64,000 nt of DNA from Clostridia bacterium (GTDB lineage: Bacteria > Bacillota > Clostridia > UBA1381). The notes under the pieces were generated by a model. It had not been told where the DNA came from. It worked only from the letters and a program-made list of their open reading frames with translations, and ran no database searches. Below, one piece after another: positions 35,946-44,562 of the stretch. The DNA is taken from contig CAADTH010000029.1 of assembly GCA_900751885.1 (NCBI GenBank), positions 62,001 through 126,000 of the forward strand. The letters run 5' to 3'. The translations under genes and the position numbers were made by a program. The number at the start of each line of letters is the position of its first letter. The stretch's first letter is position 1.

Positions 35946-36217
35946 ATACGCCTCCTTCCATACTAATTCTATTAGTTTGCACTTTCCCGATTAGAATTTT
36001 TAACAACACAGAATATAATAACTGCTTAACTCGCTTTACTTTCTCTTATGCCCTCATTATGAAATCAAGGTGGGAATTGAACATTTTTTGACCGATCCAT
36101 AACCTGCAAACATCTCAAATTACAAACTAGGAAGAGGCATCAAACGCGCTATTCATCAGCTTTCTATCTCTGTGTCACTACAGAATCAGACAACAAAAAT
36201 ACAAACCACTACTACTT

Positions 36218-38251
36218 TTATTGTATCACAATACGAAACTGTGCTCCGATATCGCCTGCAAAAACAAGATATCCCCCCTCTGGGAGTGTTATTTTCTCTG
36301 AATCCATCAAAACTGTATTCATAACGCAGACTCCCTTATCGTCATATACCATAAATCCAGCATTCTGAGGCACTTGGACAGAGATTGTTTTCTCCGCTGA
36401 ATCCTTGCCGATTTGATACCATCTTGCATATCCGTCCGGCTGAATCGTGCAAACGGCATCTCCGCCCGCATAAATCGGCTTTATCCCATCCTGGCTGATA
36501 AACAGGCTTCCCGCTCCGTCAAGATATTCGATCGTATCCTGAGTATAAAACCGATAATCTGTCAAATCCCTTCCCATCATTCCCGGAATTTGAACCACTG
36601 CATTTGCTTGACTTGCATTGATAATACGATTTGCTCCTAAATACCCTTGCTCACTGATTGCAATGCCTGCAACCGGCATGGATGGATAATACACCTGGGA
36701 AGTGTACTTTTCTGTGAGTGGAAAATAATATTTCCCATTTCTCTGCTGCCAAACCTGCTTTACCTCATCGGACAACATATTTTCCGGCAGTTTTTCCAAT
36801 GAATACATGGTTGCTGTCGTCTGTCCCAGCTCCTCTACATTCGCTACTGCCTCTGTTCGGATATAGGTAATTCCATTGGCCGCCTTTTCAAAAGAAATCC
36901 TGGTACGGTAGGTCTGAGAGTCCGAAGCTTCAAACACACCATTGCCGATATGGTAGTACTTCTCTTGAACGGACGGTGCCAGAGCAAGCGCAAGCGTCAA
37001 TGTACCTTCTTCGGATATGGATACTGTGAGTAGCTTTGAGGAATCCCCATACAATCCTTCATATTCCGACGGATCCTTCTCATATGGAACCTTTTCGGAC
37101 GCTTCCACAGAAAGCGTTGGCTTCAATTCGCGGATAATTCCCTTCTCCTTTAGCGCTTCCATCAAAAGATGGTTTGCAAGCATCTGATTGATAGAACTGC
37201 TTCCGCCGGATGAGGTAACCGCGGCAACCAGATTATAGTCTGGAATCACTACAATGGAGGAATGGGAAAGCTGAGTATCTCCTGATTTTGTCAGTGCTGT
37301 AATCCCATATTCACTAAATGGGTAAAGCTCCACGCTATCCCATCCAAGACCATAACCAAATGTGTTTCTTTCTGCCTTTGGCCAAATACCATTTTCATAT
37401 TCCTTTTCCATCGTCGCCCGGACAGATTCCTCGGATAAAAGAGACTTCTCTCCAGTAAAAATCTGTCCAAACCGGCATACCTCTTCCGCCGTCGAATAAA
37501 TTCCACCCGTACCAATTGCATTGACAGCATCCTCTGGAAGCTCTCTGCTTGGATCCATACTGGAATACAGGCGCGCGAGCTGTTTTTTATCAAACTCATC
37601 CTGCGGCGTTTTTGTATTCAAAAGCTGTAACGGCTCAAAAAAGGTTTGATGCAGAAATGCAGTAAAATCCATACCGCTTACTTTCTCCACCAGCAATTCT
37701 GCAAGCGTAAAGCCATCATTGCAGTAGACAGAATATGCACCCGGTTCCGCCTTTAACCGCTGCCGTTTTAAACTCTCAAGAAACGTATCATGCGAAATGT
37801 CATCGTTGTCATCAAACAAAAACGCATTGCCAAGCGTTGACCCCATCAAACCAGAGGAGTGATTCAAAAGCATCCGTACTGTGATACGCTGATACCTGTC
37901 ATCTGCCATTTCAAATTCTGGCAGGTACGTTTTGACAGATGTATCAAGGTCTATCTTTTTTTCATCCACCAGCTTCAGCACTGCGGCTGTTGTATATATC
38001 TTGCTGGTGGAACCGATTCCATACATCGTATCAGGCGTGAGCGCACGGTTTTCCGTTTTACTATACACTCCCGCATGACCAGAAACCGTAATTTCTCCGC
38101 CATCTGAAAGCGCGTACTGTATGCTGGCTGCACCCGAAGCCTCTAATGCCTTTTCCGCCTTTTTCGATACAGCTTCTGTATCAGCCGATACTGCTACCTG
38201 CATTGCCGATGCAACGATAGCCGCCAAAAAAAAGCTTATTATCCTTTTCAT
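36218..38251 (-). CDS. Secreted serine hydrolase, class C beta-lactamase-like
   Basis: 677 residues with a signal peptide (KRIISFFLAAIVASAMQVAVSA). The N-terminal half is a penicillin-binding-protein-like hydrolase: SxxK in GIGSTSKIYTT, YxN in YSVYCNDGF, and a KSG-type third motif in LTKSGDT. The C-terminal half (about 400-677) is a beta-rich extension of unknown role. It may be a peptidase or esterase acting on D-amino-acid peptides; true beta-lactamase activity is not implied. GTGGAGG lies before the ATG. It is flanked by non-coding DNA. Confidence 0.85.
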   Translation of the reverse strand: MKRIISFFLAAIVASAMQVAVSADTEAVSKKAEKALEASGAASIQYALSDGGEITVSGHAGVYSKTENRALTPDTMYGIGSTSKIYTTAAVLKLVDEKKIDLDTSVKTYLPEFEMADDRYQRITVRMLLNHSSGLMGSTLGNAFLFDDNDDISHDTFLESLKRQRLKAEPGAYSVYCNDGFTLAELLVEKVSGMDFTAFLHQTFFEPLQLLNTKTPQDEFDKKQLARLYSSMDPSRELPEDAVNAIGTGGIYSTAEEVCRFGQIFTGEKSLLSEESVRATMEKEYENGIWPKAERNTFGYGLGWDSVELYPFSEYGITALTKSGDTQLSHSSIVVIPDYNLVAAVTSSGGSSSINQMLANHLLMEALKEKGIIRELKPTLSVEASEKVPYEKDPSEYEGLYGDSSKLLTVSISEEGTLTLALALAPSVQEKYYHIGNGVFEASDSQTYRTRISFEKAANGITYIRTEAVANVEELGQTTATMYSLEKLPENMLSDEVKQVWQQRNGKYYFPLTEKYTSQVYYPSMPVAGIAISEQGYLGANRIINASQANAVVQIPGMMGRDLTDYRFYTQDTIEYLDGAGSLFISQDGIKPIYAGGDAVCTIQPDGYARWYQIGKDSAEKTISVQVPQNAGFMVYDDKGVCVMNTVLMDSEKITLPEGGYLVFAGDIGAQFRIVIQ

Positions 38252-38536
38252 ATTGTTTCCTCCACGTATGATTGAAATAAAATAATTGATAAAATCCAGT
38301 ATTATTATATCAGATTATAAAAAAGAAGTATAGAAAAAATATCTAGTTTGATACAAAAGTCAAAGCTTCCATTTGCTTTTCTTTATTCCACACTCAAACA
38401 GTTATCTGTTTCTTTCTACGCTTTTAAAAGAAAATACCATCTGTCTCTATGCTAACAGCATAAAGACAGATGGTGTCATTTTATTTCATTCTCGATTGGT
38501 GCGCCATAAAAGGCAGTCCTATCAAATTGTATATGG
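38252..38536. other. Intergenic region between serine hydrolase and integrase
   Basis: About 285 bases, AT-rich. It holds the integrase terminator, a probable -10 box for the serine hydrolase (GATATAATA around 38310 on the minus strand) and no coding sequence I can support. Confidence 0.5.
38426..38474 (-). terminator. Intrinsic terminator after the integrase gene
   Basis: On the minus strand ACCATCTGTCTTTATGCT pairs with AGCATAGAGACAGATGGT (18 bp, one G-U) around GTT, followed by ATTTTCTTTT. Confidence 0.75.
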
Positions 38537-39733
38537 TTATAAGCTGCTGACATCACCAAACACGATACTATCAATCTTGTCTGCTGCCTCTTTTTCTACC
38601 GTTGCAAGTACATGGGAATAAATATTCATCGTCGTAGAAAAATCACTGTGTCCGAGCCGTTGCTGTGCAACCTTCGGACTAATTCCCTGGCTAAGCATCA
38701 GTGTAGCATTGGTATGACGCAAATCATGCAGGCGGATATGGCGCAGGTTATTTTTCTTTAAAAACTCCCGGAATTTTTCCGAAAAAGAGCACGGCTTAAA
38801 TGGCTTTCCATTTTCTTGGCACACTACATAGTCTCCATCATAAAAAAACTCTCCATACCGTTCTTTTCTCGCAAGATAGTCTTGCCGCCCTCTTTTAAGC
38901 AGTGTTAGTAATGACCCTGAAACCGGAATGGTACGCAGTCCACTTTTCGATTTCGGTGTTTTTGTGACAACGCCCCAATAGCTGTTTACTCTGTTTTCCT
39001 GGATACTGATGAGTCCCTGTTCAAAATCAATGTGCTCCCATTTTAGGGCAATCAACTCCCCACGGCGAAGTCCCAATGACAAGTCAATCATAAGAGGAAG
39101 CTCCATGTCCGTTCCGCGGATTGCCTGTACCAGCCGCTGTACCTCCTCCTCGTCATAAACGCTTGCTTTATATTTTTCATAACGCGGAAGTGTGATGTTA
39201 GCGCATGGGTTTTTTTCCATAAATTCTAGCGAAACCGCTTTTTGCAGCGCAGACGAAAGATTCAAAAAGATGTTGCGCACTGTCTTCGCACTCATTTTAC
39301 GCCCTGTAATCGGGGAACACGCCTGCAGGTCGTTAATCCATTGCTGAATCACAAGAGGCTTTAATTCTTGAATATATAGACTGCCAAACTTCGGAATAAT
39401 ATAATTATCAATCTGATATCGGTACCCGGTAAGCGTAGTCGGAGAAAGATCTTTCAAATATAACTCATACCATTGATTCATCCATTCCTTGACTGTAAAA
39501 TAACCTTCAAGCGGTATCTCCTGTTTTGTTGATTTTCCTCTCCAATCAGTATCCGTTCCCCATTCACGCATCATGTTTTTCATTACGTGCTCGGCGTCCG
39601 TATAGGAACCGTGTATCGTTTTATATATCCTTCGCCGTTTTCCTGTTTTAGGGTCATTCGGTAATTCTATAATAATCTGATAGGCTAATCCTGCTTGAGA
39701 TTCTCTTTTTCTAATATGTCCTGATACTTGCAT
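38537..39733 (-). CDS. Tyrosine recombinase / phage-type integrase
   Basis: 398 residues from the ATG at 39733, with AAAGGAG 11 bases upstream. It has an N-terminal AP2-like arm-binding region (RKRESQAGLAYQI), a SAM-like core-binding domain (about 80-190), and the catalytic domain with LGLRRGELIAL, HDLRHTNATLML (HxxR), LGHSDFSTTMNIYSHV (final Tyr). The sequence resembles integrases of integrative elements and phages. No other mobile-element gene is intact nearby, so this looks like an orphan or the edge of a decayed element. Confidence 0.88.
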   Translation of the reverse strand: MQVSGHIRKRESQAGLAYQIIIELPNDPKTGKRRRIYKTIHGSYTDAEHVMKNMMREWGTDTDWRGKSTKQEIPLEGYFTVKEWMNQWYELYLKDLSPTTLTGYRYQIDNYIIPKFGSLYIQELKPLVIQQWINDLQACSPITGRKMSAKTVRNIFLNLSSALQKAVSLEFMEKNPCANITLPRYEKYKASVYDEEEVQRLVQAIRGTDMELPLMIDLSLGLRRGELIALKWEHIDFEQGLISIQENRVNSYWGVVTKTPKSKSGLRTIPVSGSLLTLLKRGRQDYLARKERYGEFFYDGDYVVCQENGKPFKPCSFSEKFREFLKKNNLRHIRLHDLRHTNATLMLSQGISPKVAQQRLGHSDFSTTMNIYSHVLATVEKEAADKIDSIVFGDVSSL

Positions 39734-39815
39734 AACTACTATAACTCCTTTTTTAATTGATGAAATTTGATAAAGGGAAAATCTCATAATTGCTCAATCA
39801 AAAAGAAATATAACA

Positions 39816-39873
39816 TACCTTGGCATAAATATATAGGCAAACGAATCGTCTCCCCTACCTCGGTATAAAAATA
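39816..39873. repeat. Pair of 18-bp direct repeats upstream of the integrase
   Basis: TACCTTGGCATAAATATA (39816-39833) and TACCTCGGTATAAAAATA (39856-39873) match at 15 of 18 positions and are 40 bases apart, about 80 and 120 bases upstream of the integrase start. They could be integrase arm-type sites or an operator. Confidence 0.5.
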
Positions 39874-40157
39874 AAAAAATAAAAAGACTGTGATTTCAGC
39901 CGAACAACGGCACAAAAACAAATTTTTAAAAGAGCTTCTCATCTTTCAAAAATTTGTAAAATCATATTTTTCCCTAAAACTATTTTTCCGATAATAACTA
40001 TTGTATCTCTCTATCTAAGACATGTACAGATCGCGTCCATTATCCACAGCCATACTTTGAACTGGATTTTCTTCCCCTCTTGGTGAAAAATTGAATCATA
40101 CTTTTCACAAGACCACCTCTCCTTCCAACTGAAATAACCACCTAAAAACGCATTTGC

Positions 40158-40205
40158 TCATCCGTTGAGCATTTGTCAGACATCATGTAAGCATCATGTC
40201 TGACA
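40158..40205. repeat. Two adjacent inverted repeats
   Basis: GCTCA-TCCGT-TGAGC is followed closely by TGTCAGACAT-N12-ATGTCTGACA (40174-40205). On the minus strand the first is followed by GCGTTTTT and could terminate transcription. Role unknown. Confidence 0.4.
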
Positions 40206-40242
40206 TTTGACTTCCCCTTTTTCACAATCGGGACAATCTTAT

Positions 40243-40390
40243 TCATTCAAATAGGGCGCTTTCCAAATTCTCATCAAGTACTAAATTTTGTATACAATTA
40301 GGAACTAACTCTGTTGAATTCTACTGTTCTTTTTCTTTTCTCTGTTGTTCAATCTCTGTTTTCTTTAGTTCTACATAAATTGTACTTTTT
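40243..40390 (-). pseudogene. Possible decayed coding fragment
   Basis: A frame with coding-like composition reads STIYVELKKTEIEQQRKEKE, meets TAG, and continues ELVPNCIQNLVLDENLE to a TGA. No start or ribosome site is seen. It may be the remnant of a helix-rich DNA-binding protein from a mobile element. Chance cannot be excluded. Confidence 0.25.
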
Positions 40391-40696
40391 TATTCTAGTC
40401 TCTTGTTTCCCCGCCCCAATATTTGTACATATTCTATTATTATATTTTTCTGTAATTATTTTCTATCCCAGTTCGTTTTAATGCTCCTTGTCCTTTTTAA
40501 ACGAAAAATAAATACTTAATGAAAAAATCCTGTTTATTATACCATATTTTTTGACAAAATCCAATACGTTTAGACAAAATATTTTTAACAAAATTTTATT
40601 ATGAAATTTATGGAATAATATTTCTTTAATTTGTAATTTTAATGCTTTAATATGTTAAAATTCATACATATTGTTTCGGTATATCAAATTAATAGT

Positions 40697-40736
40697 AAAA
40701 AAGCACCATTTTTCTATTTTTCAAATGGTGCTTTTT
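40697..40736 (-). terminator. Intrinsic terminator of the phosphofructokinase gene
   Basis: On the minus strand AAAAGCACCATTT pairs with AAATGGTGCTTTT around an A-rich loop, ending in TTTTTT. Confidence 0.85.
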
Positions 40737-40784
40737 CATTATTAATTTTTTTATTTTCTTTCTAGTTCACATTTTGTAGCATAA

Positions 40785-42023
40785 TCAGTCATTTAACGTC
40801 AAGTGACGTGGCAACCCATCCGCCATAATTGGGGTTAACTCTCCCTGTATCAACGGACGAATATACGCAGTAAATCGCGGCATAACGTAATTTCCAGATT
40901 CATTAATCCACTCTCTTGGTACAATTTTTTCCACATTTGCAATTTTATGAACATCATAGGTGTCTGTCACATAGATATATGGATCATCTGAAATTCTTTT
41001 TAAAATCACCATCTCTCCGCTTTTTCCTTCAAACGCTGCCTTCACTGCGGCACCTCCAACCTGAAATGCCTCTGTAATATCCACACGAGACACAATATGG
41101 GATGCACACCGTTGAAGTGTGGAAAATTCTATGGCGCGGGTACGGCATTCCTGCTTTCGTGAAAGCATATTTGCAAGATAGCGTGCTGTTCCAGTCAAAT
41201 CCTTGTGCCCAAATACATCTACAGAGTCAATCTCATCCTGATTAAGCTCACATACGTACCGCCCGTCAGGCAGGCGAATTCCTTCTGACACAGCAACCAC
41301 CACAGAACGCTTGTCCTTTTGGAGTGCAGAAACCTGCTGGATAAACTGCTCTATCTCAAACGGTATCTCGGGCAGAAATATCATATCTGGTCCCTCACAG
41401 TCTTCTCCCTGGGCAAGTGCCGCCGCACCGGTAAGCCAGCCTGCATTTCGCCCCATAATCTCTAAAATGGTTACACTGTCGCGGTCATATACGAGACTGT
41501 CACGGATAATTTCTTTTGTAATGGACGCGATGTATTTTGCTGCACTTCCGTAGCCAGGCGTATGGTCCGTGATATCTAGGTCATTGTCAATCGTTTTGGG
41601 GATGCCCATAAAACGAATATCACTCTTTATCTTATTTGCGTAATCCGTTAGTTTTTTAATTGTATCCATGGAATCGTTTCCACCGATGTAGAAAAAATAC
41701 TCAATCGCCTTCTCCTTTAAAAATGAAAATATCTTCTCATAAACCTCTTCCCCCTCATCTGGATTGGGAAGCTTATACCGGCAAGAACCAAGAAATGAGG
41801 ATGGTGTCCGCTTCAATAGTTCAATATCTAAATCACTTTTGATATGCTCCTCTAAATCTACATACCGTCCATCTATCAGCCCTTGAATTCCATTCATCAT
41901 TCCATAAATTTTTGCCGCTCCCCTGTCCTTTGCAACCTTAAATACTCCTGCAAGACTCGAGTTGATAACCGCGGTTGGTCCTCCCGACTGTCCCACCATT
42001 ACATTTCCCTTTGTTCTTTCCAC
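40785..42023 (-). CDS. 6-phosphofructokinase, probably pyrophosphate-dependent
   Basis: 412 residues. It phosphorylates fructose-6-phosphate in glycolysis. MVGQSGGPTAVINSS opens the fold. The donor site reads GGND, where ATP enzymes have GGDG, and PKTIDND carries Lys where ATP enzymes have Gly; both mark pyrophosphate-dependent forms, which act reversibly. The start is the GTG at 42023: AAAGGGG lies 8 bases upstream, whereas an in-frame GTG at 42050 would leave almost no leader after the promoter. Confidence 0.88.
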   Translation of the reverse strand: MERTKGNVMVGQSGGPTAVINSSLAGVFKVAKDRGAAKIYGMMNGIQGLIDGRYVDLEEHIKSDLDIELLKRTPSSFLGSCRYKLPNPDEGEEVYEKIFSFLKEKAIEYFFYIGGNDSMDTIKKLTDYANKIKSDIRFMGIPKTIDNDLDITDHTPGYGSAAKYIASITKEIIRDSLVYDRDSVTILEIMGRNAGWLTGAAALAQGEDCEGPDMIFLPEIPFEIEQFIQQVSALQKDKRSVVVAVSEGIRLPDGRYVCELNQDEIDSVDVFGHKDLTGTARYLANMLSRKQECRTRAIEFSTLQRCASHIVSRVDITEAFQVGGAAVKAAFEGKSGEMVILKRISDDPYIYVTDTYDVHKIANVEKIVPREWINESGNYVMPRFTAYIRPLIQGELTPIMADGLPRHLTLND

Positions 42024-42062
42024 AGCTTTTTCCCCTTTCGTAACTTCCACTTCTGATTCAGC

Positions 42063-42092
42063 ATTATATCATTTGTTGAATCTTCCTGTCAA
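42063..42092 (-). promoter_or_regulatory. Promoter of the phosphofructokinase gene
   Basis: Minus-strand TTGACA (42092-42087) and TATAAT (42068-42063) are spaced by 18 bases. The expected transcription start is near 42056, which supports the downstream start codon. Confidence 0.85.
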
Positions 42093-42169
42093 TCCTTATC
42101 ATTCCCACCATAATTTTATATATTATAAACAAATTAATATTTTTATAAATCCAGTTGTATTCTCTAACA

Positions 42170-42208
42170 ATTAAAAAGCACTGTTCCCTTATGTTAAGAG
42201 AACAGTGC
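42170..42208 (-). terminator. Intrinsic terminator of the GH35 gene
   Basis: On the minus strand GCACTGTTC pairs with GAACAGTGC around a 13-base loop, followed by TTTTTAATTG. Confidence 0.85.
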
Positions 42209-42246
42209 CTATCATATTTCAGTATGAAAAAATACGATTCATTTCA

Positions 42247-44427
42247 TTATCCAAATAAATTTTTGATTTCCTTTTTATATATCGGTACATACTCTGCCGT
42301 TATATTCTCCCATAGTGTCATGTCTGGCACTACTTCAAGATACACCTCTTCCGGCAATTGCTCTGATACAAAAAGAGTATTTTGTTTTCCTGTCAGCTTA
42401 CTGACCGGTACGAGCCAATCACCGCCATAATAAAAATCATCCGCCACCAGCACATCGTCTGTGTAGAGCTGAGCCACATCTCCAGTATATGAAATCCTTA
42501 TGTATCCGTCTTTTTCGTTTTCATTCAAAGAAATATCCCACGCCCGTATCTCTCTTTTTTTATTGATACAAAGCTCCTTCCCCAGTTCTGGATTGAAAAC
42601 AGACTTATCTATTTTTGTAGCTAAAATAGCTGCATTCTGTTCCGGCATTTTCTCCTGATTAACCTCGAAATGGTCTTTTTCCCACACTGCCACCGTTAAA
42701 TCAGGATTTCCAATCCGATAAGTCACAAGCGTATGTCCTTTTTTATAGCAGTCGCCTGAGCTGACAATCACTCCCCCTGCAAGCTGATACAAATGCTCCG
42801 CCTGTTCTTGTGACAATGTGACAATTTGTATGTCTCCAATCTTGATACAGGAATCCAGTCCCGCTTTTACTTGATATCTGCTTCCATTTTCAAATTGATA
42901 AACGCTGTCTATTCCGTCGAGCGCCATAAAAAAGTATGTATTTTCCTGCCGGCACAAAAGCTGTGCTGTTGCATATTGCAATTTTTCCGTCCCCATCTCA
43001 AGTCCGAATGGGAGAATAAAGCTCATGCCATCCTTAATCCGAATTCCCTCTTTCGGAAATACCAGCTCTCCATCATCCGTATTCACCTTGAACTGCACAT
43101 TCTCATGTTCACAAAGGTGTTCCAGTCGCTGATATTGATTGACAAATACAAATCCTGCGTTCTTCTTTTTTCTCACTGCATAGCGCAGACTGGTATTGTC
43201 ATTGCGACTGTCCGTCTGATTCAATCCAAGATAGCATTCCATTGGCGCGAGCTCTTCCATGAAATTCTGTAAAAATAGATGCAACAGCTTAAGCTTTCTG
43301 TACTGCGGACGCACCAATCCAAATTCTCCGAGCGGCGCCTGAAAATCATAGGACAAAATCGGGTAATCGTTCGGATATCCAGTCTCCTTCGATTCCTGGA
43401 AGGTCGATTTTTCTCCAATTTTATTTGTCCCTCCATGATACATATAATATCCAGGAAGATTATTGCCACAGCCAATTTTCACAAGAGAAAGTGCATAAAT
43501 ATCCTGTCCCTTGATGTATGGTCTCCGATGATGTGTGACCTGTATTCCTCCTCCTAATTCACAGGTTGCGAACGGATAGTCGTCATAAGGAAGCTGGCGG
43601 TGTCCCTCCTCCTTTTTCGCATCTGTAATGACATCCCGCCCAATCGCTGAATCGTTTCGGATGTGATGAAAAAAGAAATTTGGCGAAGGCGCTAATTTCT
43701 GAATGTGCTTCTCCCACGGCGCTTCTGGATATCCGCCAAACACAGGCAAAACCTCCTGTTCAGGAATCGCCGCGCCATAAACGCTGTTCCACCCTGTCAC
43801 AGTATAGATTGGTACAATCAGTCCCTCTTTTTGTGCAATCCGTTTGAGCGTATGCAAATGCTCTGCATTGTCTGTCAGCTCATTTTCAAGTTGAATCATC
43901 ACAACCGGTCCGCCGTCCTGATACAGAAGACCATCTGTCTCCCTGCTGATCGCATGATACCACTTCTGAACATAGGACAAATAATCTGAATTGTTCTCGC
44001 GAAGCGGAAATCCCTTTTGCAAAAGCCAATCTGGAAAGCCCCCGTTTCTGCATTCCCCATGCGCCCAAGGTCCGATTCGAAGCACCACCTCCAGCCCACA
44101 GCTCTGACAAAGAGACAAAAAGGTGCGAATATCATTATCCCCAGAAAAATCGAGCGTTCCTTCTGTTTCCTCATGATAAATCCAAAATAGATACGTCGAT
44201 ATAAGCGTGATTCCACCTGCCTTCATTTTCAGAAGCTCTGTCTCCCAGTTTTCTCTTGAAAGACGCGAGAAATGAATTTCACCCATAACAGGAATCCATG
44301 GTTTTCCTTTGCGAATCAAATATTTGCTGTTCAACGTGATTTCTTCTCCTGCTGGATTTATCCCACCTAAATGCAAGTGATTCTGTTTCATCTCTATTGG
44401 TTTCCTGTCCTCAAATTCATATATCAT
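42247..44427 (-). CDS. GH35 family beta-galactosidase
   Basis: 726 residues from the ATG at 44427, preceded by AAGGAAGAGAT. The barrel opens with IRKGKPWIPVMGEIHFSR, typical of GH35. The acid/base glutamate lies in PVVMIQLENE and a candidate nucleophile in FATCELGGGIQ. The C-terminal third is beta-sandwich-like. There is no signal peptide, so it acts inside the cell on imported oligosaccharides. It appears monocistronic, ending at a terminator. Confidence 0.87.
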   Translation of the reverse strand: MIYEFEDRKPIEMKQNHLHLGGINPAGEEITLNSKYLIRKGKPWIPVMGEIHFSRLSRENWETELLKMKAGGITLISTYLFWIYHEETEGTLDFSGDNDIRTFLSLCQSCGLEVVLRIGPWAHGECRNGGFPDWLLQKGFPLRENNSDYLSYVQKWYHAISRETDGLLYQDGGPVVMIQLENELTDNAEHLHTLKRIAQKEGLIVPIYTVTGWNSVYGAAIPEQEVLPVFGGYPEAPWEKHIQKLAPSPNFFFHHIRNDSAIGRDVITDAKKEEGHRQLPYDDYPFATCELGGGIQVTHHRRPYIKGQDIYALSLVKIGCGNNLPGYYMYHGGTNKIGEKSTFQESKETGYPNDYPILSYDFQAPLGEFGLVRPQYRKLKLLHLFLQNFMEELAPMECYLGLNQTDSRNDNTSLRYAVRKKKNAGFVFVNQYQRLEHLCEHENVQFKVNTDDGELVFPKEGIRIKDGMSFILPFGLEMGTEKLQYATAQLLCRQENTYFFMALDGIDSVYQFENGSRYQVKAGLDSCIKIGDIQIVTLSQEQAEHLYQLAGGVIVSSGDCYKKGHTLVTYRIGNPDLTVAVWEKDHFEVNQEKMPEQNAAILATKIDKSVFNPELGKELCINKKREIRAWDISLNENEKDGYIRISYTGDVAQLYTDDVLVADDFYYGGDWLVPVSKLTGKQNTLFVSEQLPEEVYLEVVPDMTLWENITAEYVPIYKKEIKNLFG

Positions 44428-44529
44428 ATCTTCTCTTCCTTTCGCTTCTTTTGGGCTTATTATATCGCATTCCCATGCTTCCATACAACGGCTATTTTGT
44501 TTGAAAATCAGACATAAAAAATCAGATGA

Positions 44530-44560
44530 AATAAAAGAGTGAGAGTAGCTCTCTCACCCA
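44530..44560 (-). terminator. Intrinsic terminator of the FtsX-type transporter operon
   Basis: On the minus strand GTGAGAG pairs with CTCTCAC around AGCTA, followed by TCTTTTATTT. It lies directly after the permease stop. Confidence 0.8.
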
Positions 44561-44562
44561 TT

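Larger units (their letters stand above)
39734..40784. other. AT-rich, gene-poor region upstream of the integrase
   Basis: About 1 kb without an intact gene of supportable length. It contains two direct repeats near the integrase, two inverted repeats, a possible decayed coding stretch (40243-40390, minus) and the phosphofructokinase terminator. The base composition is clearly more AT-rich than flanking genes, consistent with the remains of an inserted element. Confidence 0.6.

Noticed and set aside
40021..40135. Small GTG-started gene on the minus strand near 40105
   Set aside because: A good ribosome site exists but the 21-residue product has no recognisable family and lies in decayed DNA.
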